Assembly (NCBI GenBank): GCA_937929935.1
Contig: CALFUL010000014.1
Location: 1 to 64,000 of the forward strand
From: an uncultured Flavobacteriaceae bacterium
GTDB taxonomy: Bacteria; Bacteroidota; Bacteroidia; Flavobacteriales; Flavobacteriaceae
Length of the DNA: 64,000 nucleotides
Direction of reading: 5' to 3'
In this document: one piece after another, positions 27,101 through 35,612 of the stretch
Numbering within the stretch: the first letter of the stretch is position 1
Layout of the letters: every line of letters begins with the position of its first letter
The notes under the pieces: generated by a model
The model's database searches: none
Seen by the model: the letters and a program-made list of their open reading frames with translations, nothing else
What the model was told of the DNA's origin: nothing
Made by a program: the position numbers and the translations under genes

Positions 27101-27291
27101 TATACAGTATTATTTCTTTCGCTTTCAATTAATCTAAAGGGCACTTTTTTTGATTTTAACTGCCTCTAACGCATAGAAGTAGGGTTTTTGACGACGTAAT
27201 TGCTGTAACAACGAGAAAAAGATTTTAAGCAATACTATTTTCATAATTTTATCGGTTTAATTGTGTAAACCCTTCAAAATAAAGAAGACAA

Positions 27292-28992
27292 ATGAAAAAG
27301 TGCATAACAATTCTATTACTTTGTTGTCTTGGCACCTTATCAGCTCAGGTAAAAATTGGAGATAATCCAGGTATAATAGACCCGACATCTATTTTAGAGC
27401 TTGAAAGTTCTTCAAAGGCTTTAGTGATTACCAGAGTTACCGATATTGAAATGCAAGCCATGAACCCTTTAGAAGGGGCTTTAATCTACAATGAAGATGA
27501 AGCGTGTATTTTCTATTTTAACGGTATAAATTGGATTAACCTTTGTCAAGGTGGGAGCACAGGTGGTGGTGCCTGGGGATCTATTACAGGAGACCTAGCT
27601 AATCAAACTGATTTAAGTACAGCATTATCCAATTTTGTTGATTTAACGAATATACAATCAGTAGGCGGTGAAAAGACTTTTACAGAGAAATTAACCGTTA
27701 ATACCGGTACAATAACCGATCAAGCTGCTGAATTTTTAGGAAGGGTAAAAGGAGAAGATGGTACTGCCCCAGAAGATTTTGTAACTAGAGCACAATTAGA
27801 TGCTGTTGGAGGTGGAAATTTGGCATGGGGATCTATTACGGGTACCCTAACTGATCAAACTGACCTAGCCAATGAGTTTGCGAATTATGTTAATATAATC
27901 AATGCTCAATCTGTAGCAGGAGAAAAAACATTTACAGAAAAATTTACTGTCAATACAGGTACAATAACCGATCAAGCTGCTGAATTTTTAGGTAGAGTTA
28001 AGGGCGAAGATGGTACTGCCCCAGAAGATTTTGTAACCAGAGCTCAATTAGATGCTGTTGGCGGCGGAAATCTGGCATGGGGATCTATTACGGGTACCCT
28101 AACTGATCAAACTGACCTAGCTAATGAGTTTGCGAATTATGTTGATATAAGCAATGCTCAATCTGTAGCAGGAGAAAAAACATTTACAGAAAAATTTACT
28201 GTCAATACAGGTACACTAACAGATCGCGCTGCCGAATTTTTAGGAAGGGTAAAAGGAGAAGATGGTACTGCCCCAGAAGATTTTGTAACCAGAGCTCAAT
28301 TAGATGCTGTTGGTGGTGGAAACCCGGTATGGGGATCTATTACGGGTACCCTAACAAATCAAATTGACCTCGCCAATGAGTTTGCGAATTATGTTGATAT
28401 AATCAATGTTCAATCTGTAGCTGGAGAAAAAACATTTACAGAAAAACTTACCGTCAACACGGGCGCCTTAACAGATGAAGCTGCTGAATTTTTAGGTCGA
28501 GTTAAGGGCGAAGATGGTTCAAATCCTCAAGATTTCATTACAAAATCGCAATTAGATGCTGTAGATTTGGGCGGACACCAAGGAATTACTGGTTCGGTTT
28601 TTTTCGCTGGGGTTGATAACGACCCAACAGAGAATAACAATCAATTTTTTTGGGATAATACAAATAACCGCTTAGGTCTAGGTACAAATACACCTAATTC
28701 TGCCTTGCATATTAATGGTCCTATCACAGCGCCTATAAACTTTGCAGGTGGCAGTTCTGAATTAGATGAAACTTCACACACCATCATTATAAATGGTGAT
28801 ACTTTTGTAACGATACCTGACCCACAATTACCAGAGATGATCGGTCGCATTTACTATCTAAAAAAAAGACCTGGTAATGTAGTTAACATCTCATTTGGGT
28901 ATTTAGATGCTGATTCGAATTTCTCGCTCACAATGACTGAAAATGTAGTGCAACTACAAAGTAATGGTTTTCAATGGGAACAAATTAATTAG
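27292..28992 (+). CDS. Secreted repeat protein with four 84-residue repeats
   Basis: This 566-residue protein has a signal peptide (MKKCITILLLCCLGTLSAQ) and an N-terminal module common in secreted Bacteroidota proteins (DPTSILELESSSKALVITRV, GALIYNEDE, FYFNGINWINLC). Four repeats follow (residues about 94-429), each with WGSITG, DLANEFANYVD, SVAGEKTFTEKFTVNTGT, AAEFLGRVKGEDG and DFVTRAQLDAVGGGN. The C-terminal part has NNRLGLGTNTPNSALHING, a motif found in tail-fibre-like and S74-associated proteins, but I see no S74 peptidase end and no T9SS signal. It is probably a fibrous surface or extracellular protein of unknown function. Confidence 0.7.
   Translation: MKKCITILLLCCLGTLSAQVKIGDNPGIIDPTSILELESSSKALVITRVTDIEMQAMNPLEGALIYNEDEACIFYFNGINWINLCQGGSTGGGAWGSITGDLANQTDLSTALSNFVDLTNIQSVGGEKTFTEKLTVNTGTITDQAAEFLGRVKGEDGTAPEDFVTRAQLDAVGGGNLAWGSITGTLTDQTDLANEFANYVNIINAQSVAGEKTFTEKFTVNTGTITDQAAEFLGRVKGEDGTAPEDFVTRAQLDAVGGGNLAWGSITGTLTDQTDLANEFANYVDISNAQSVAGEKTFTEKFTVNTGTLTDRAAEFLGRVKGEDGTAPEDFVTRAQLDAVGGGNPVWGSITGTLTNQIDLANEFANYVDIINVQSVAGEKTFTEKLTVNTGALTDEAAEFLGRVKGEDGSNPQDFITKSQLDAVDLGGHQGITGSVFFAGVDNDPTENNNQFFWDNTNNRLGLGTNTPNSALHINGPITAPINFAGGSSELDETSHTIIINGDTFVTIPDPQLPEMIGRIYYLKKRPGNVVNISFGYLDADSNFSLTMTENVVQLQSNGFQWEQIN
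27571..28578 (+). repeat. Four tandem 252-bp repeats inside a coding sequence
   Basis: Units start at 27571, 27823, 28075 and 28327, each beginning at the codon before TGGGGATCTATTAC. The period is exactly 252 bp (84 codons) throughout. Units 2 and 3 are nearly identical over long stretches; units 1 and 4 are more diverged at the ends of the array. Confidence 0.95.
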
Positions 28993-28999
28993 ATTAATC

Positions 29000-29016
29000 A
29001 AAACGTATCGTTTTTT
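29000..29016 (+). terminator. Weak terminator after the repeat protein
   Basis: AAAACG (29000-29005) and CGTTTT (29009-29014) form a short stem, with T residues to 29016. Confidence 0.35.
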
Positions 29017-29068
29017 CGATAATAAGAATCTCAAAAACACTAAAGTTCTAGTTCCTTTTATATTTAAC

Positions 29069-29076
29069 TACCTTTG
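29069..29076 (+). promoter_or_regulatory. -7 element (TACCTTTG) of the SanA-like gene
   Basis: TACCTTTG fits TAnnTTTG fully. No good -33 box is seen at the right distance. The frame of the gene below also opens at a TTG inside this element, so the ATG at 29095, about 19 nt downstream, is the likely start. Confidence 0.5.
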
Positions 29077-29094
29077 GGTTTAGCGCCAAATTCA

Positions 29095-29730
29095 ATGATT
29101 AAAAAGGTAATTAAAATATTTCTTTATCTAGTAATTAGCACTTTACTAGTTATTTTTATTAGCAACTACACGATAATTTATACAACCCAAAATAAAACCT
29201 TTGATACCATAGAGCAGATAGCTACAAATCGCGTTGGCTTGGTTCTTGGTACTTCAAAAAAGTTGGTAGATGGTACAAATAATCTTTACTATACATATAG
29301 AATTGAGGCGGCAGTACAATTATTCAAGGCTAAAAAAATAAAATTTATTTTGATTAGTGGCGATAATGGAACGCGCTATTACAATGAGCCTAAAACCATT
29401 AAACAAGACTTAATAAAAGCAGGTATTCCCACTGAGAAAATTTTTTTAGATTTTGCGGGTTTCAGAACCCTTGATTCAATGGTTCGCGCTAAAGAAGTTT
29501 TTGGTTTGCAACAAGTGACCATAATCTCTCAAAAGTTTCATAATGAACGTGCTATTTATCTTGCAAATAAAAAAGGGTTAAAAGCAGTTGGCTATAATGC
29601 AAAAGACGTTTTTGGTAGAACCGGTTTAAAAGTTAAAGCAAGAGAATTACTAGCCCGAGTTAAAGTATTCATTGATCTCATCTTCAATACACAACCAAAG
29701 TTTTTTGGCGAGCAAATTGAAATAAAGTAA
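29095..29730 (+). CDS. SanA/ElyC/YdcF-type DUF218 membrane protein
   Basis: This 211-residue protein has one N-terminal membrane helix (IKIFLYLVISTLLVIFISNYTIIY) and a periplasmic DUF218 domain (PF02698): VGLVLGTSKKLVDG, YRIEAAVQLF, FILISGDNG, KQDLIKAGIP, FAGFRTLDSMVRAKEVF, TIISQKFHNERAIYLA. The members SanA and ElyC affect envelope integrity and vancomycin resistance at high temperature; the biochemical activity is unresolved. It ends in FGEQIEIK, and a copy of this 3' end lies at 32346-32373. Confidence 0.85.
   Translation: MIKKVIKIFLYLVISTLLVIFISNYTIIYTTQNKTFDTIEQIATNRVGLVLGTSKKLVDGTNNLYYTYRIEAAVQLFKAKKIKFILISGDNGTRYYNEPKTIKQDLIKAGIPTEKIFLDFAGFRTLDSMVRAKEVFGLQQVTIISQKFHNERAIYLANKKGLKAVGYNAKDVFGRTGLKVKARELLARVKVFIDLIFNTQPKFFGEQIEIK
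29703..29730 (+). repeat. Direct repeat, left copy: 3' end of the SanA-like gene
   Basis: These 28 bases encode the C-terminus FGEQIEIK plus stop. They recur at 32346-32373 with two differences, placing one copy on each side of gmd-fcl. Confidence 0.75.
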
Positions 29731-30008
29731 AAGTATCCGAGTTACATAGAATACATGCAAAACTGAGGCGCATCATATTTTATATAGCTTTTTGCATCGT
29801 TTTATCTCAAATATTTTTGATTATAACAATAAATTTTAGATTAAAAAAAAGTAAAAAAACATAAACACCTAGTAAACTATGTGTTATAGAAAAAATAAAA
29901 TTAAAGAGAACAAATTTCTGTTAAGTTCAACCTCAGGTGTTAATTATAACTTTAATCGTTATATTATACTTTTAGAAGAATTTATTGTTCGCTTTCATTC
30001 ATAAAAAT
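29731..30008. other. Non-coding region before gmd
   Basis: These bases are AT-rich and hold no open frame, RNA gene or clear hairpin that I can identify. Promoter-like sequence appears only near the end. Confidence 0.4.
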
Positions 30009-30009
30009 T

Positions 30010-30029
30010 AATATTTGCAACTAATTTTG
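30010..30029 (+). promoter_or_regulatory. Possible -7 elements of the gmd-fcl operon
   Basis: TAATTTTG (30022-30029) is a full match to TAnnTTTG but has no -33 box at proper spacing. AATATTTG (30010-30017) is a one-mismatch match that has TTG (29985-29987) 22 nt upstream. Either could serve; the start codon is at 30050. Confidence 0.4.
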
Positions 30030-30049
30030 CAACCTAATCTCTTACTCTA

Positions 30050-31162
30050 ATGAAAACATGTCTAATTACAGGTATCACAGGTCAAGATGGTGCCTATTTA
30101 ACCGAGTTTTTACTTAAAAAGAATTATATAGTTCATGGTCTAAAAAGAAGGTCTTCTCTGTTTAATACTGACCGTATTGATCATCTTTATCAAGATCCTC
30201 ATGTTGAAGACCGTAATCTTCATTTGCATTACGGAGATATGACAGATAGTACCAATCTTATCCGATTAATTCAAGAGATACAACCTGATGAAATTTATAA
30301 TTTAGCTGCGATGAGCCATGTTGCTGTTTCTTTTGAAACACCAGAATATACTGCCAATGCAGATGGCATAGGCACACTTCGTATATTAGACGCTGTACGC
30401 CTTCTTGGTCTTGAAAAGAAAACAAAAATTTATCAAGCCTCAACTTCAGAATTGTACGGTAAAGTACAAGAAGTTCCGCAATCAGAAACTACGCCATTTT
30501 ATCCACGAAGTCCATATGCAGTTGCAAAAATGTATGCCTATTGGATTACCGTAAATTATCGTGAAGCATATGGTATGTACGCGTGTAACGGTATTCTTTT
30601 CAACCACGAATCGCCCATAAGAGGTGAAACATTTGTAACAAGAAAAATAACCAGAGCAACATCTAGAATTGCTTTGGGTCTTCAAGACCAAATGTATTTA
30701 GGAAATCTTGATGCTAAACGTGATTGGGGTCATGCAAAAGATTATGTTAGAATGATGTGGATGATTCTTCAAGCTGATGAACCAGAAGATTGGGTAATTG
30801 CGACAGGTAAAACAACCACCGTTAGAGATTTTGTTCGATTAAGTTTTAAAGAAGTAGGTGTTGAATTAGAGTTTAAAGGAAAAGGTGAGCAAGAAAAAGG
30901 GTATGTAAAATCATGCAGCAATCCTGAATTTCAGCTTGAAATAGGAAAAGAAGTTATTTCTGTTGATCCAAGATATTTTAGACCTACAGAAGTAGAATTA
31001 TTAATTGGTGACCCTAGTAAAGCTAATAACAAATTAGGATGGGTACCTGAATATGATTTGAATGGTTTGGTTAAAGACATGATGCAAAGTGACTTAAAGC
31101 TTATGAAAAAAGACACCTATCTAAAAGAAGGTGGGTATCGAACCATGAATTACTTCGAATAA
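30050..31162 (+). CDS. gmd: GDP-mannose 4,6-dehydratase
   Basis: This 370-residue NAD(P)-dependent enzyme of the extended SDR superfamily turns GDP-D-mannose into GDP-4-keto-6-deoxy-D-mannose, the first step to GDP-L-fucose. The cofactor motif is [11 protein letters not shown] (residues about 7-17). The active site shows STSELYG and the Y156-x3-K160 pair in [28 protein letters not shown] and the substrate-binding [15 protein letters not shown] are highly conserved in this enzyme. The length is typical. The next gene follows after 3 bases and catalyses the next step. Confidence 0.96.
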   Translation: MKTCLITGITGQDGAYLTEFLLKKNYIVHGLKRRSSLFNTDRIDHLYQDPHVEDRNLHLHYGDMTDSTNLIRLIQEIQPDEIYNLAAMSHVAVSFETPEYTANADGIGTLRILDAVRLLGLEKKTKIYQASTSELYGKVQEVPQSETTPFYPRSPYAVAKMYAYWITVNYREAYGMYACNGILFNHESPIRGETFVTRKITRATSRIALGLQDQMYLGNLDAKRDWGHAKDYVRMMWMILQADEPEDWVIATGKTTTVRDFVRLSFKEVGVELEFKGKGEQEKGYVKSCSNPEFQLEIGKEVISVDPRYFRPTEVELLIGDPSKANNKLGWVPEYDLNGLVKDMMQSDLKLMKKDTYLKEGGYRTMNYFE

Positions 31163-31165
31163 AAA

Positions 31166-32254
31166 ATGGACAAAAATTCTAAAATATATATCGCTGGTCA
31201 TAGAGGGCTGGTTGGTAGTGCGATCGTCAAAAGCCTTGAAGCAGACGGTTATAAAAACTTAATTGTTAGAACGCATAGCGAACTTGATTTGATAGATTCA
31301 ACTGAGGTTGCCAAGTTCTTCGAAAAAGAAAAGCCTGAATACGTCATTTTAGCCGCTGCCAAAGTAGGCGGAATTGTGGCTAATAATACCTATCGAGGTG
31401 AGTTTATTTATGATAACCTGATGATACAAAACAATATTGTACATCATAGTTTTTTAAATAAAGTAAAAAAGTTACTTTTTTTAGGAAGCACTTGTATCTA
31501 TCCAAAAGATTGTGAGCAACCTATGCAAGAAGATGCCCTTCTTACGGGTTCTTTAGAATATACCAATGAACCCTATGCAATAGCTAAAATTGCGGGAATC
31601 AAACTTTGTGAGAGCTATAATCTTCAATACGGCACCAACTACATTTCAGTTATGCCAACGAACTTGTATGGGCCAAATGATAACTTTGATTTAGAAAAAT
31701 CTCATGTAATGCCTGCGCTAGTTAGAAAAATGCATTTAGCAAAGGCAGTTTACGAAGATGATTGGAAGACTATTAGAAAAGATCTAGAAAAAACACCAAT
31801 TGATTTGATCGATGAAAATTCTTCTAAAAATGACATTTGTACTGTTTTATCAAAATTTGGCATTGAAAAAACCAGCGATTCAACATCAGTAGAAATTTGG
31901 GGTAGTGGTAAACCAAGACGTGAGTTTTTATGGTCTGAAGATATGGCTGATGCCTGTATTTTTATTATGAAGAATAGAAATTTTGTAGACACCTATACTT
32001 CAAATCAAAAAGAAATACGTAATACCCATATCAATATTGGAACGGGCGTAGATATTTCAATAAAAGAGTTAGCTGTCTTAATAAAAAATGAAATAGGGTT
32101 TAAAGGCACCTTAGTATACAATGCTAATAAGCCAGATGGAACCATGAAAAAGCTAACGGACGTTAGCAAACTTCATAAACTAGGATGGCAGCACAAAATT
32201 GATCTTGAAAACGGGGTTAAAAAATATTACCAATGGTATCTAGAAAAAAATTAA
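31166..32254 (+). CDS. fcl: GDP-L-fucose synthase
   Basis: This 362-residue enzyme is the NADPH-dependent 3,5-epimerase/4-reductase that makes GDP-L-fucose from the Gmd product. The cofactor motif is YIAGHRGLVGSAI. The active site has GSTCIYPKDCEQPMQED and Y137-x3-K141 in EPYAIAKIAGIK. PTNLYGPNDNFD and GSGKPRREFLW are diagnostic. It is about 40-50 residues longer than the E. coli enzyme because of a segment at about 190-235 (WKTIRKDLEKTPIDLIDENS and following), which I recall in other Bacteroidota Fcl proteins. It forms a two-gene operon with gmd and probably feeds the exopolysaccharide pathway. Confidence 0.95.
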   Translation: MDKNSKIYIAGHRGLVGSAIVKSLEADGYKNLIVRTHSELDLIDSTEVAKFFEKEKPEYVILAAAKVGGIVANNTYRGEFIYDNLMIQNNIVHHSFLNKVKKLLFLGSTCIYPKDCEQPMQEDALLTGSLEYTNEPYAIAKIAGIKLCESYNLQYGTNYISVMPTNLYGPNDNFDLEKSHVMPALVRKMHLAKAVYEDDWKTIRKDLEKTPIDLIDENSSKNDICTVLSKFGIEKTSDSTSVEIWGSGKPRREFLWSEDMADACIFIMKNRNFVDTYTSNQKEIRNTHINIGTGVDISIKELAVLIKNEIGFKGTLVYNANKPDGTMKKLTDVSKLHKLGWQHKIDLENGVKKYYQWYLEKN

Positions 32255-32345
32255 TATCACAAGGTTAAGCAAGTCTTCTTATCTTTGAATTTTAGACCCA
32301 AAGCCATCCTTTAATAAAATAGCAATCAATCAAATTTTATGAATG

Positions 32346-32373
32346 TTTTGGTGAGCAAATTGAAATCAAGTAA
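32346..32373 (+). pseudogene. Remnant of a SanA-like 3' end (direct repeat, right copy)
   Basis: In frame this reads CFGEQIEIK and stop, matching the C-terminus of the protein ending at 29730. No related coding sequence is visible upstream, where fcl ends at 32254. It is a gene relic or a recombination scar rather than a gene. Confidence 0.65.
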
Positions 32374-32419
32374 TTTTCACTTAATAAAAAAATGTACTTT
32401 AGAGTGATTGATTACTTCA

Positions 32420-33679
32420 ATGTATATGTCATCGATTAAGACACTACTTAAAAATTTGGGGCCTGGGTTGCTTTTTGCGAGCATGGCAATTGGCACATCA
32501 CATCTTGTACTTTCTACAAAAGCCGGCGCTCAATACGGCTGGGTAATGGTAATTCCCATTATTTTAGCAAATGTTTTTAAGTATCCTTTTTTTGAATTTG
32601 GGGTACGTTATACCAATGTCACTGATAAAACTTTAATTGAAGGGTATCTCAATCGTGGTAAAGCATATTTATGGTTTTATGCCTTTATTACGCTTTTTTC
32701 AACCTTTACCATATTGGCTGCTCTTTATACGGTTACGGCGGGCCTATTCATAAATTTATTTGAGATTTCTGACATTTCTATTACATATATAGCGCTGGGG
32801 CTATTTGCGCTTATTAGCGGACTCTTAATCATTGGTAGGTACAAGTTCTTAGAAGTCTCTTTAAAATTTGTGGTGGCCATACTATTTATAGCATTAGTGG
32901 TAACCACCGGCTTGGTTATTTATAATGGCCAAGTAGCTACCTCAGAAGATTTTATACCTACCCCCCTTTTTGAAAATGCAAGTATTTTATTTTTAATAAG
33001 TTTAATGGGATGGATGCCTACCACCGTTGAAGCTTCAAGCTGGGTTAGTTTATGGAGTATTGAAAAATGGAAATCAGAGAATAAGAAACCTAGCTTGAAA
33101 GAATCACTTCAAGAATTTAATACAGGTTATTTTATTACTGCCATACTAGCTGTTTTCTTTCTAATTATAGGATGGTTTACCTTGTATGGCACCGATACCA
33201 TTCTTAGCAATAATTCGGTAATTTTTGCAGATCAAGTTGTGGGTTTATTTACCACCCATATTGGGTCATGGGCCTATATTTTTATTGCTGTTTCGGCTCT
33301 TGCCACTATGTTTAGCACCTGTATGACGGCTCATGATGCCGTAGCGAGAGTAAGTATTGATATCATTGACAAACTAAGGCCAAGAATCAAACTACAGGGT
33401 AAAAAAAGTTATTTCGCTATAGCGGTATTAGTATTAGCCCTAATCAATTTTATAGTGATTGCAGTTTTCTCAGCCAACATGGGAAAATTGGTAGCTTTGG
33501 CTACTTTTGTTTCTTTTGTGGTAGCGCCTATTATTGGCTTTATGAATCTAAAAAATGTAATGAGCGAAGAGGTACCTGTAAAAGTTCGTCCTAAAAAACG
33601 GCTTCAAGTATTGGCGTACATGGGCATAGTTTTCTTAACAGTTTTTTCACTGTACTACCTGTATCTTGAACTTTTGTAA
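32420..33679 (+). CDS. Nramp-fold transporter lacking the canonical metal-binding motif
   Basis: This 419-residue membrane protein has about 11 hydrophobic segments and a clear Nramp (PF01566) layout: LGPGLLFASMAIGTSHLVLS then AGAQYGW at the N-terminus and SLMGWMPTTVEASSW at helix 6. In true Nramp metal transporters helix 1 carries DPGN, whose Asp and Asn bind Mn2+/Fe2+. An ungapped alignment on GPG and AGA-x-YG puts GTSH (G25-T26-S27-H28) there instead. Helix 6 keeps the Met-Pro of MPH but reads MPTTVEASS. The substrate is therefore unlikely to be a classical Nramp metal. The start is the ATG at 32420; an upstream in-frame TTG at 32408 is less likely. Confidence 0.82.
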   Translation: MYMSSIKTLLKNLGPGLLFASMAIGTSHLVLSTKAGAQYGWVMVIPIILANVFKYPFFEFGVRYTNVTDKTLIEGYLNRGKAYLWFYAFITLFSTFTILAALYTVTAGLFINLFEISDISITYIALGLFALISGLLIIGRYKFLEVSLKFVVAILFIALVVTTGLVIYNGQVATSEDFIPTPLFENASILFLISLMGWMPTTVEASSWVSLWSIEKWKSENKKPSLKESLQEFNTGYFITAILAVFFLIIGWFTLYGTDTILSNNSVIFADQVVGLFTTHIGSWAYIFIAVSALATMFSTCMTAHDAVARVSIDIIDKLRPRIKLQGKKSYFAIAVLVLALINFIVIAVFSANMGKLVALATFVSFVVAPIIGFMNLKNVMSEEVPVKVRPKKRLQVLAYMGIVFLTVFSLYYLYLELL

Positions 33680-33686
33680 AACGTTT

Positions 33687-35609
33687 TTACTTTAATTCAG
33701 TATAATTATCTATTACAATAAGGGTTCTCTTATTTTGATTGTGTAAAAATTCAAGGCAGTACACTCCGTTCTTACAGTTATTCATAATTTTTTCCTCGCC
33801 ATAACCAACTGCACTAACCATATTATCTAATGATACTCCTTTACTTAACAAATAACTCTTAATAGCATCTGCACGCAATTGAGAAATTTTCTTATTTGTT
33901 TTCGTGTAACCACGACTATCAGTATGTGTCTCAATTGCCAATTTCATTCTTGGAAAACTCTGAACCGCCTGAACTACTTTATCTAATTCTAATTTTATTG
34001 CTTCTGTCAATTCGCTTGAACGACTAGCAAAAAAGAATTTATTAATAGCCACCACTTTTTTATCCTCGACATCTTCAATTAAATCATCTAAATTTAGAAT
34101 ACCTAAATTGAAGCCATTTGATTCTGAATTGCTTGAAAACGATCCTGTGAAAACAGAATACCCTTCTTTGGTTGATTGAACAGTAACTTTCGCCTGGTAT
34201 GGAATTTCAATACTGTAACCACCATACTCAGCTGATTTAACCGTTTTAATTACCATACCATCTGACCCAATAATTCGAACTTGAGCATCAGCCAACCCTT
34301 GATTGGTATTAAGATCAACCACTTTACCTTTGATTGCTATGGTTTTCAAGCCAGGTTTTTCATTCATTACAAAGCCATACAAATCATCACCACCCTTGCC
34401 TCCAGGTCTATTTGAAGCAAAGTAGCCGTATAATTTTTGGGCTTCATTCTCTTTTATTATAAAACCAAAATCATCAGCTTCTGTATTTATACTGCTTCCT
34501 AAATTAACGGGTATACTAAAAGAGTCATCACTTTGAATATTGGTTCTGTATACATCCATACCCCCTATTCCGTAGAAAACATCTGAAGAGAAATACATGC
34601 TTCCGTCATGTATATAAGGTGCTATTTCATTGCCCGGTGAGTTAATTCTGGGGCCCAAATTTATTGGCTCAGACATAATTTGACCGTTATTAACGTACAC
34701 ATAGTAAATATCTGTACCTCCAAATCCATCTTCAAAATTTGCAGCAAAATATAATTTTTCAGTTTTGCTATCAAAAAACGGATAATAGAAAGATGTACTC
34801 AAATCAGCCAAGATGTATCTAAAAAAACCGTTATTATATACCATACCAATGGCTAATGCATTTTTACCATGATCATTAAATGTTAGTTCACCGTCTTCTG
34901 AATTTGATAAAATGTAAAAAAATTGATTATTTTCTTCAACATAAAAGGGTGTTGATTTGTGATACTTTGAATTAGGCAAAAAGCTAAATTTCTTAGCATT
35001 ACTTAACCTTCCGGTAGGCGTTATTCTTGCCTCATAGATATCTAAAAACGATCCACCTGAACTATATTTCCCTTTTTTCTTAGAACTTCTTGAACTACTG
35101 AAAAGTAGTTTGTCTTTAAATATAGTAGGCGAAAAATCATCTTTTATACTATTCTCGAGGCTATTAAAAATATCAATAGCATTATCAGCATCTGTCTGGT
35201 TATGTAATAATTGAAAATTAAATTCTGCGTTCTCTTGCAGTTCTGTCGATAACAAATTTTTCTTAGAACCCCATAGTTTGTCTAGCATTTTAGGCTTCTT
35301 GCTTCGCTTTAAACTTTGAAGCATCATATTAATTCGATTTTTATCTTTAATTGGCTCCTTTGCTTCGCTATTTAAGTATGTTTTTGCAGCTTCATCAAAA
35401 TTGGTTGTTTTAAAATAGGCGTCTGCCAGATTAAGTATTTGATTTTTAGTCAAGACTACTCCCTCAGATTTATCTTGCAGATAAGACTTGATAGCATTTT
35501 GATAATCATAACTAAAAAAATACTTGTCACCTTCAGAATCAGGTTCTTGGCCGCACACCAAAAATGAGGTTGCAAAAATCAGTATTGTAAAAATTAGTTT
35601 CATTCTCAT
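33687..35609 (-). CDS. PorE-like protein: TPR, beta-propeller, CarboxypepD-reg and OmpA domains
   Basis: This 640-residue exported protein has a signal peptide (LIFTILIFATSFLVCGQ), TPR-like helices (about 25-125) and PD40/WD40-like propeller blades (about 150-420, with repeated S-x-YxS-GGMDVY-like motifs). A carboxypeptidase-regulatory-like domain (about 421-505, IKGKVVDLNTNQGLADAQV) and a C-terminal OmpA domain (about 520-635) follow. The OmpA part keeps the peptidoglycan-binding THTDSRG Asp and the Arg of QLRADAIKSYL. This order matches PorE of the type IX secretion system and its many Bacteroidota paralogues. It is the third gene after the type B protein and the PorP-like gene. The 3' end lies 7 bases from that of the convergent transporter gene. 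Confidence 0.88.
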   Translation of the reverse strand: MRMKLIFTILIFATSFLVCGQEPDSEGDKYFFSYDYQNAIKSYLQDKSEGVVLTKNQILNLADAYFKTTNFDEAAKTYLNSEAKEPIKDKNRINMMLQSLKRSKKPKMLDKLWGSKKNLLSTELQENAEFNFQLLHNQTDADNAIDIFNSLENSIKDDFSPTIFKDKLLFSSSRSSKKKGKYSSGGSFLDIYEARITPTGRLSNAKKFSFLPNSKYHKSTPFYVEENNQFFYILSNSEDGELTFNDHGKNALAIGMVYNNGFFRYILADLSTSFYYPFFDSKTEKLYFAANFEDGFGGTDIYYVYVNNGQIMSEPINLGPRINSPGNEIAPYIHDGSMYFSSDVFYGIGGMDVYRTNIQSDDSFSIPVNLGSSINTEADDFGFIIKENEAQKLYGYFASNRPGGKGGDDLYGFVMNEKPGLKTIAIKGKVVDLNTNQGLADAQVRIIGSDGMVIKTVKSAEYGGYSIEIPYQAKVTVQSTKEGYSVFTGSFSSNSESNGFNLGILNLDDLIEDVEDKKVVAINKFFFASRSSELTEAIKLELDKVVQAVQSFPRMKLAIETHTDSRGYTKTNKKISQLRADAIKSYLLSKGVSLDNMVSAVGYGEEKIMNNCKNGVYCLEFLHNQNKRTLIVIDNYTELK

Positions 35610-35612
35610 TAG

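Noticed and set aside
27571-28578. CRISPR array
   Set aside because: The units are 252 bp, in frame, and coding, with no short repeat and unique spacer pattern.
27292-28992. Prophage tail-fibre gene
   Set aside because: It has a signal peptide and no phage genes nearby; tail-fibre-like motifs alone do not support a prophage.
29731-30049. Possible small RNA or riboswitch before gmd
   Set aside because: I found no stable hairpin or known riboswitch signature; the stretch is plain AT-rich DNA.
33680-33686. Terminator between the transporter and the PorE-like gene
   Set aside because: Only 7 bases separate the convergent stops and no hairpin is visible.
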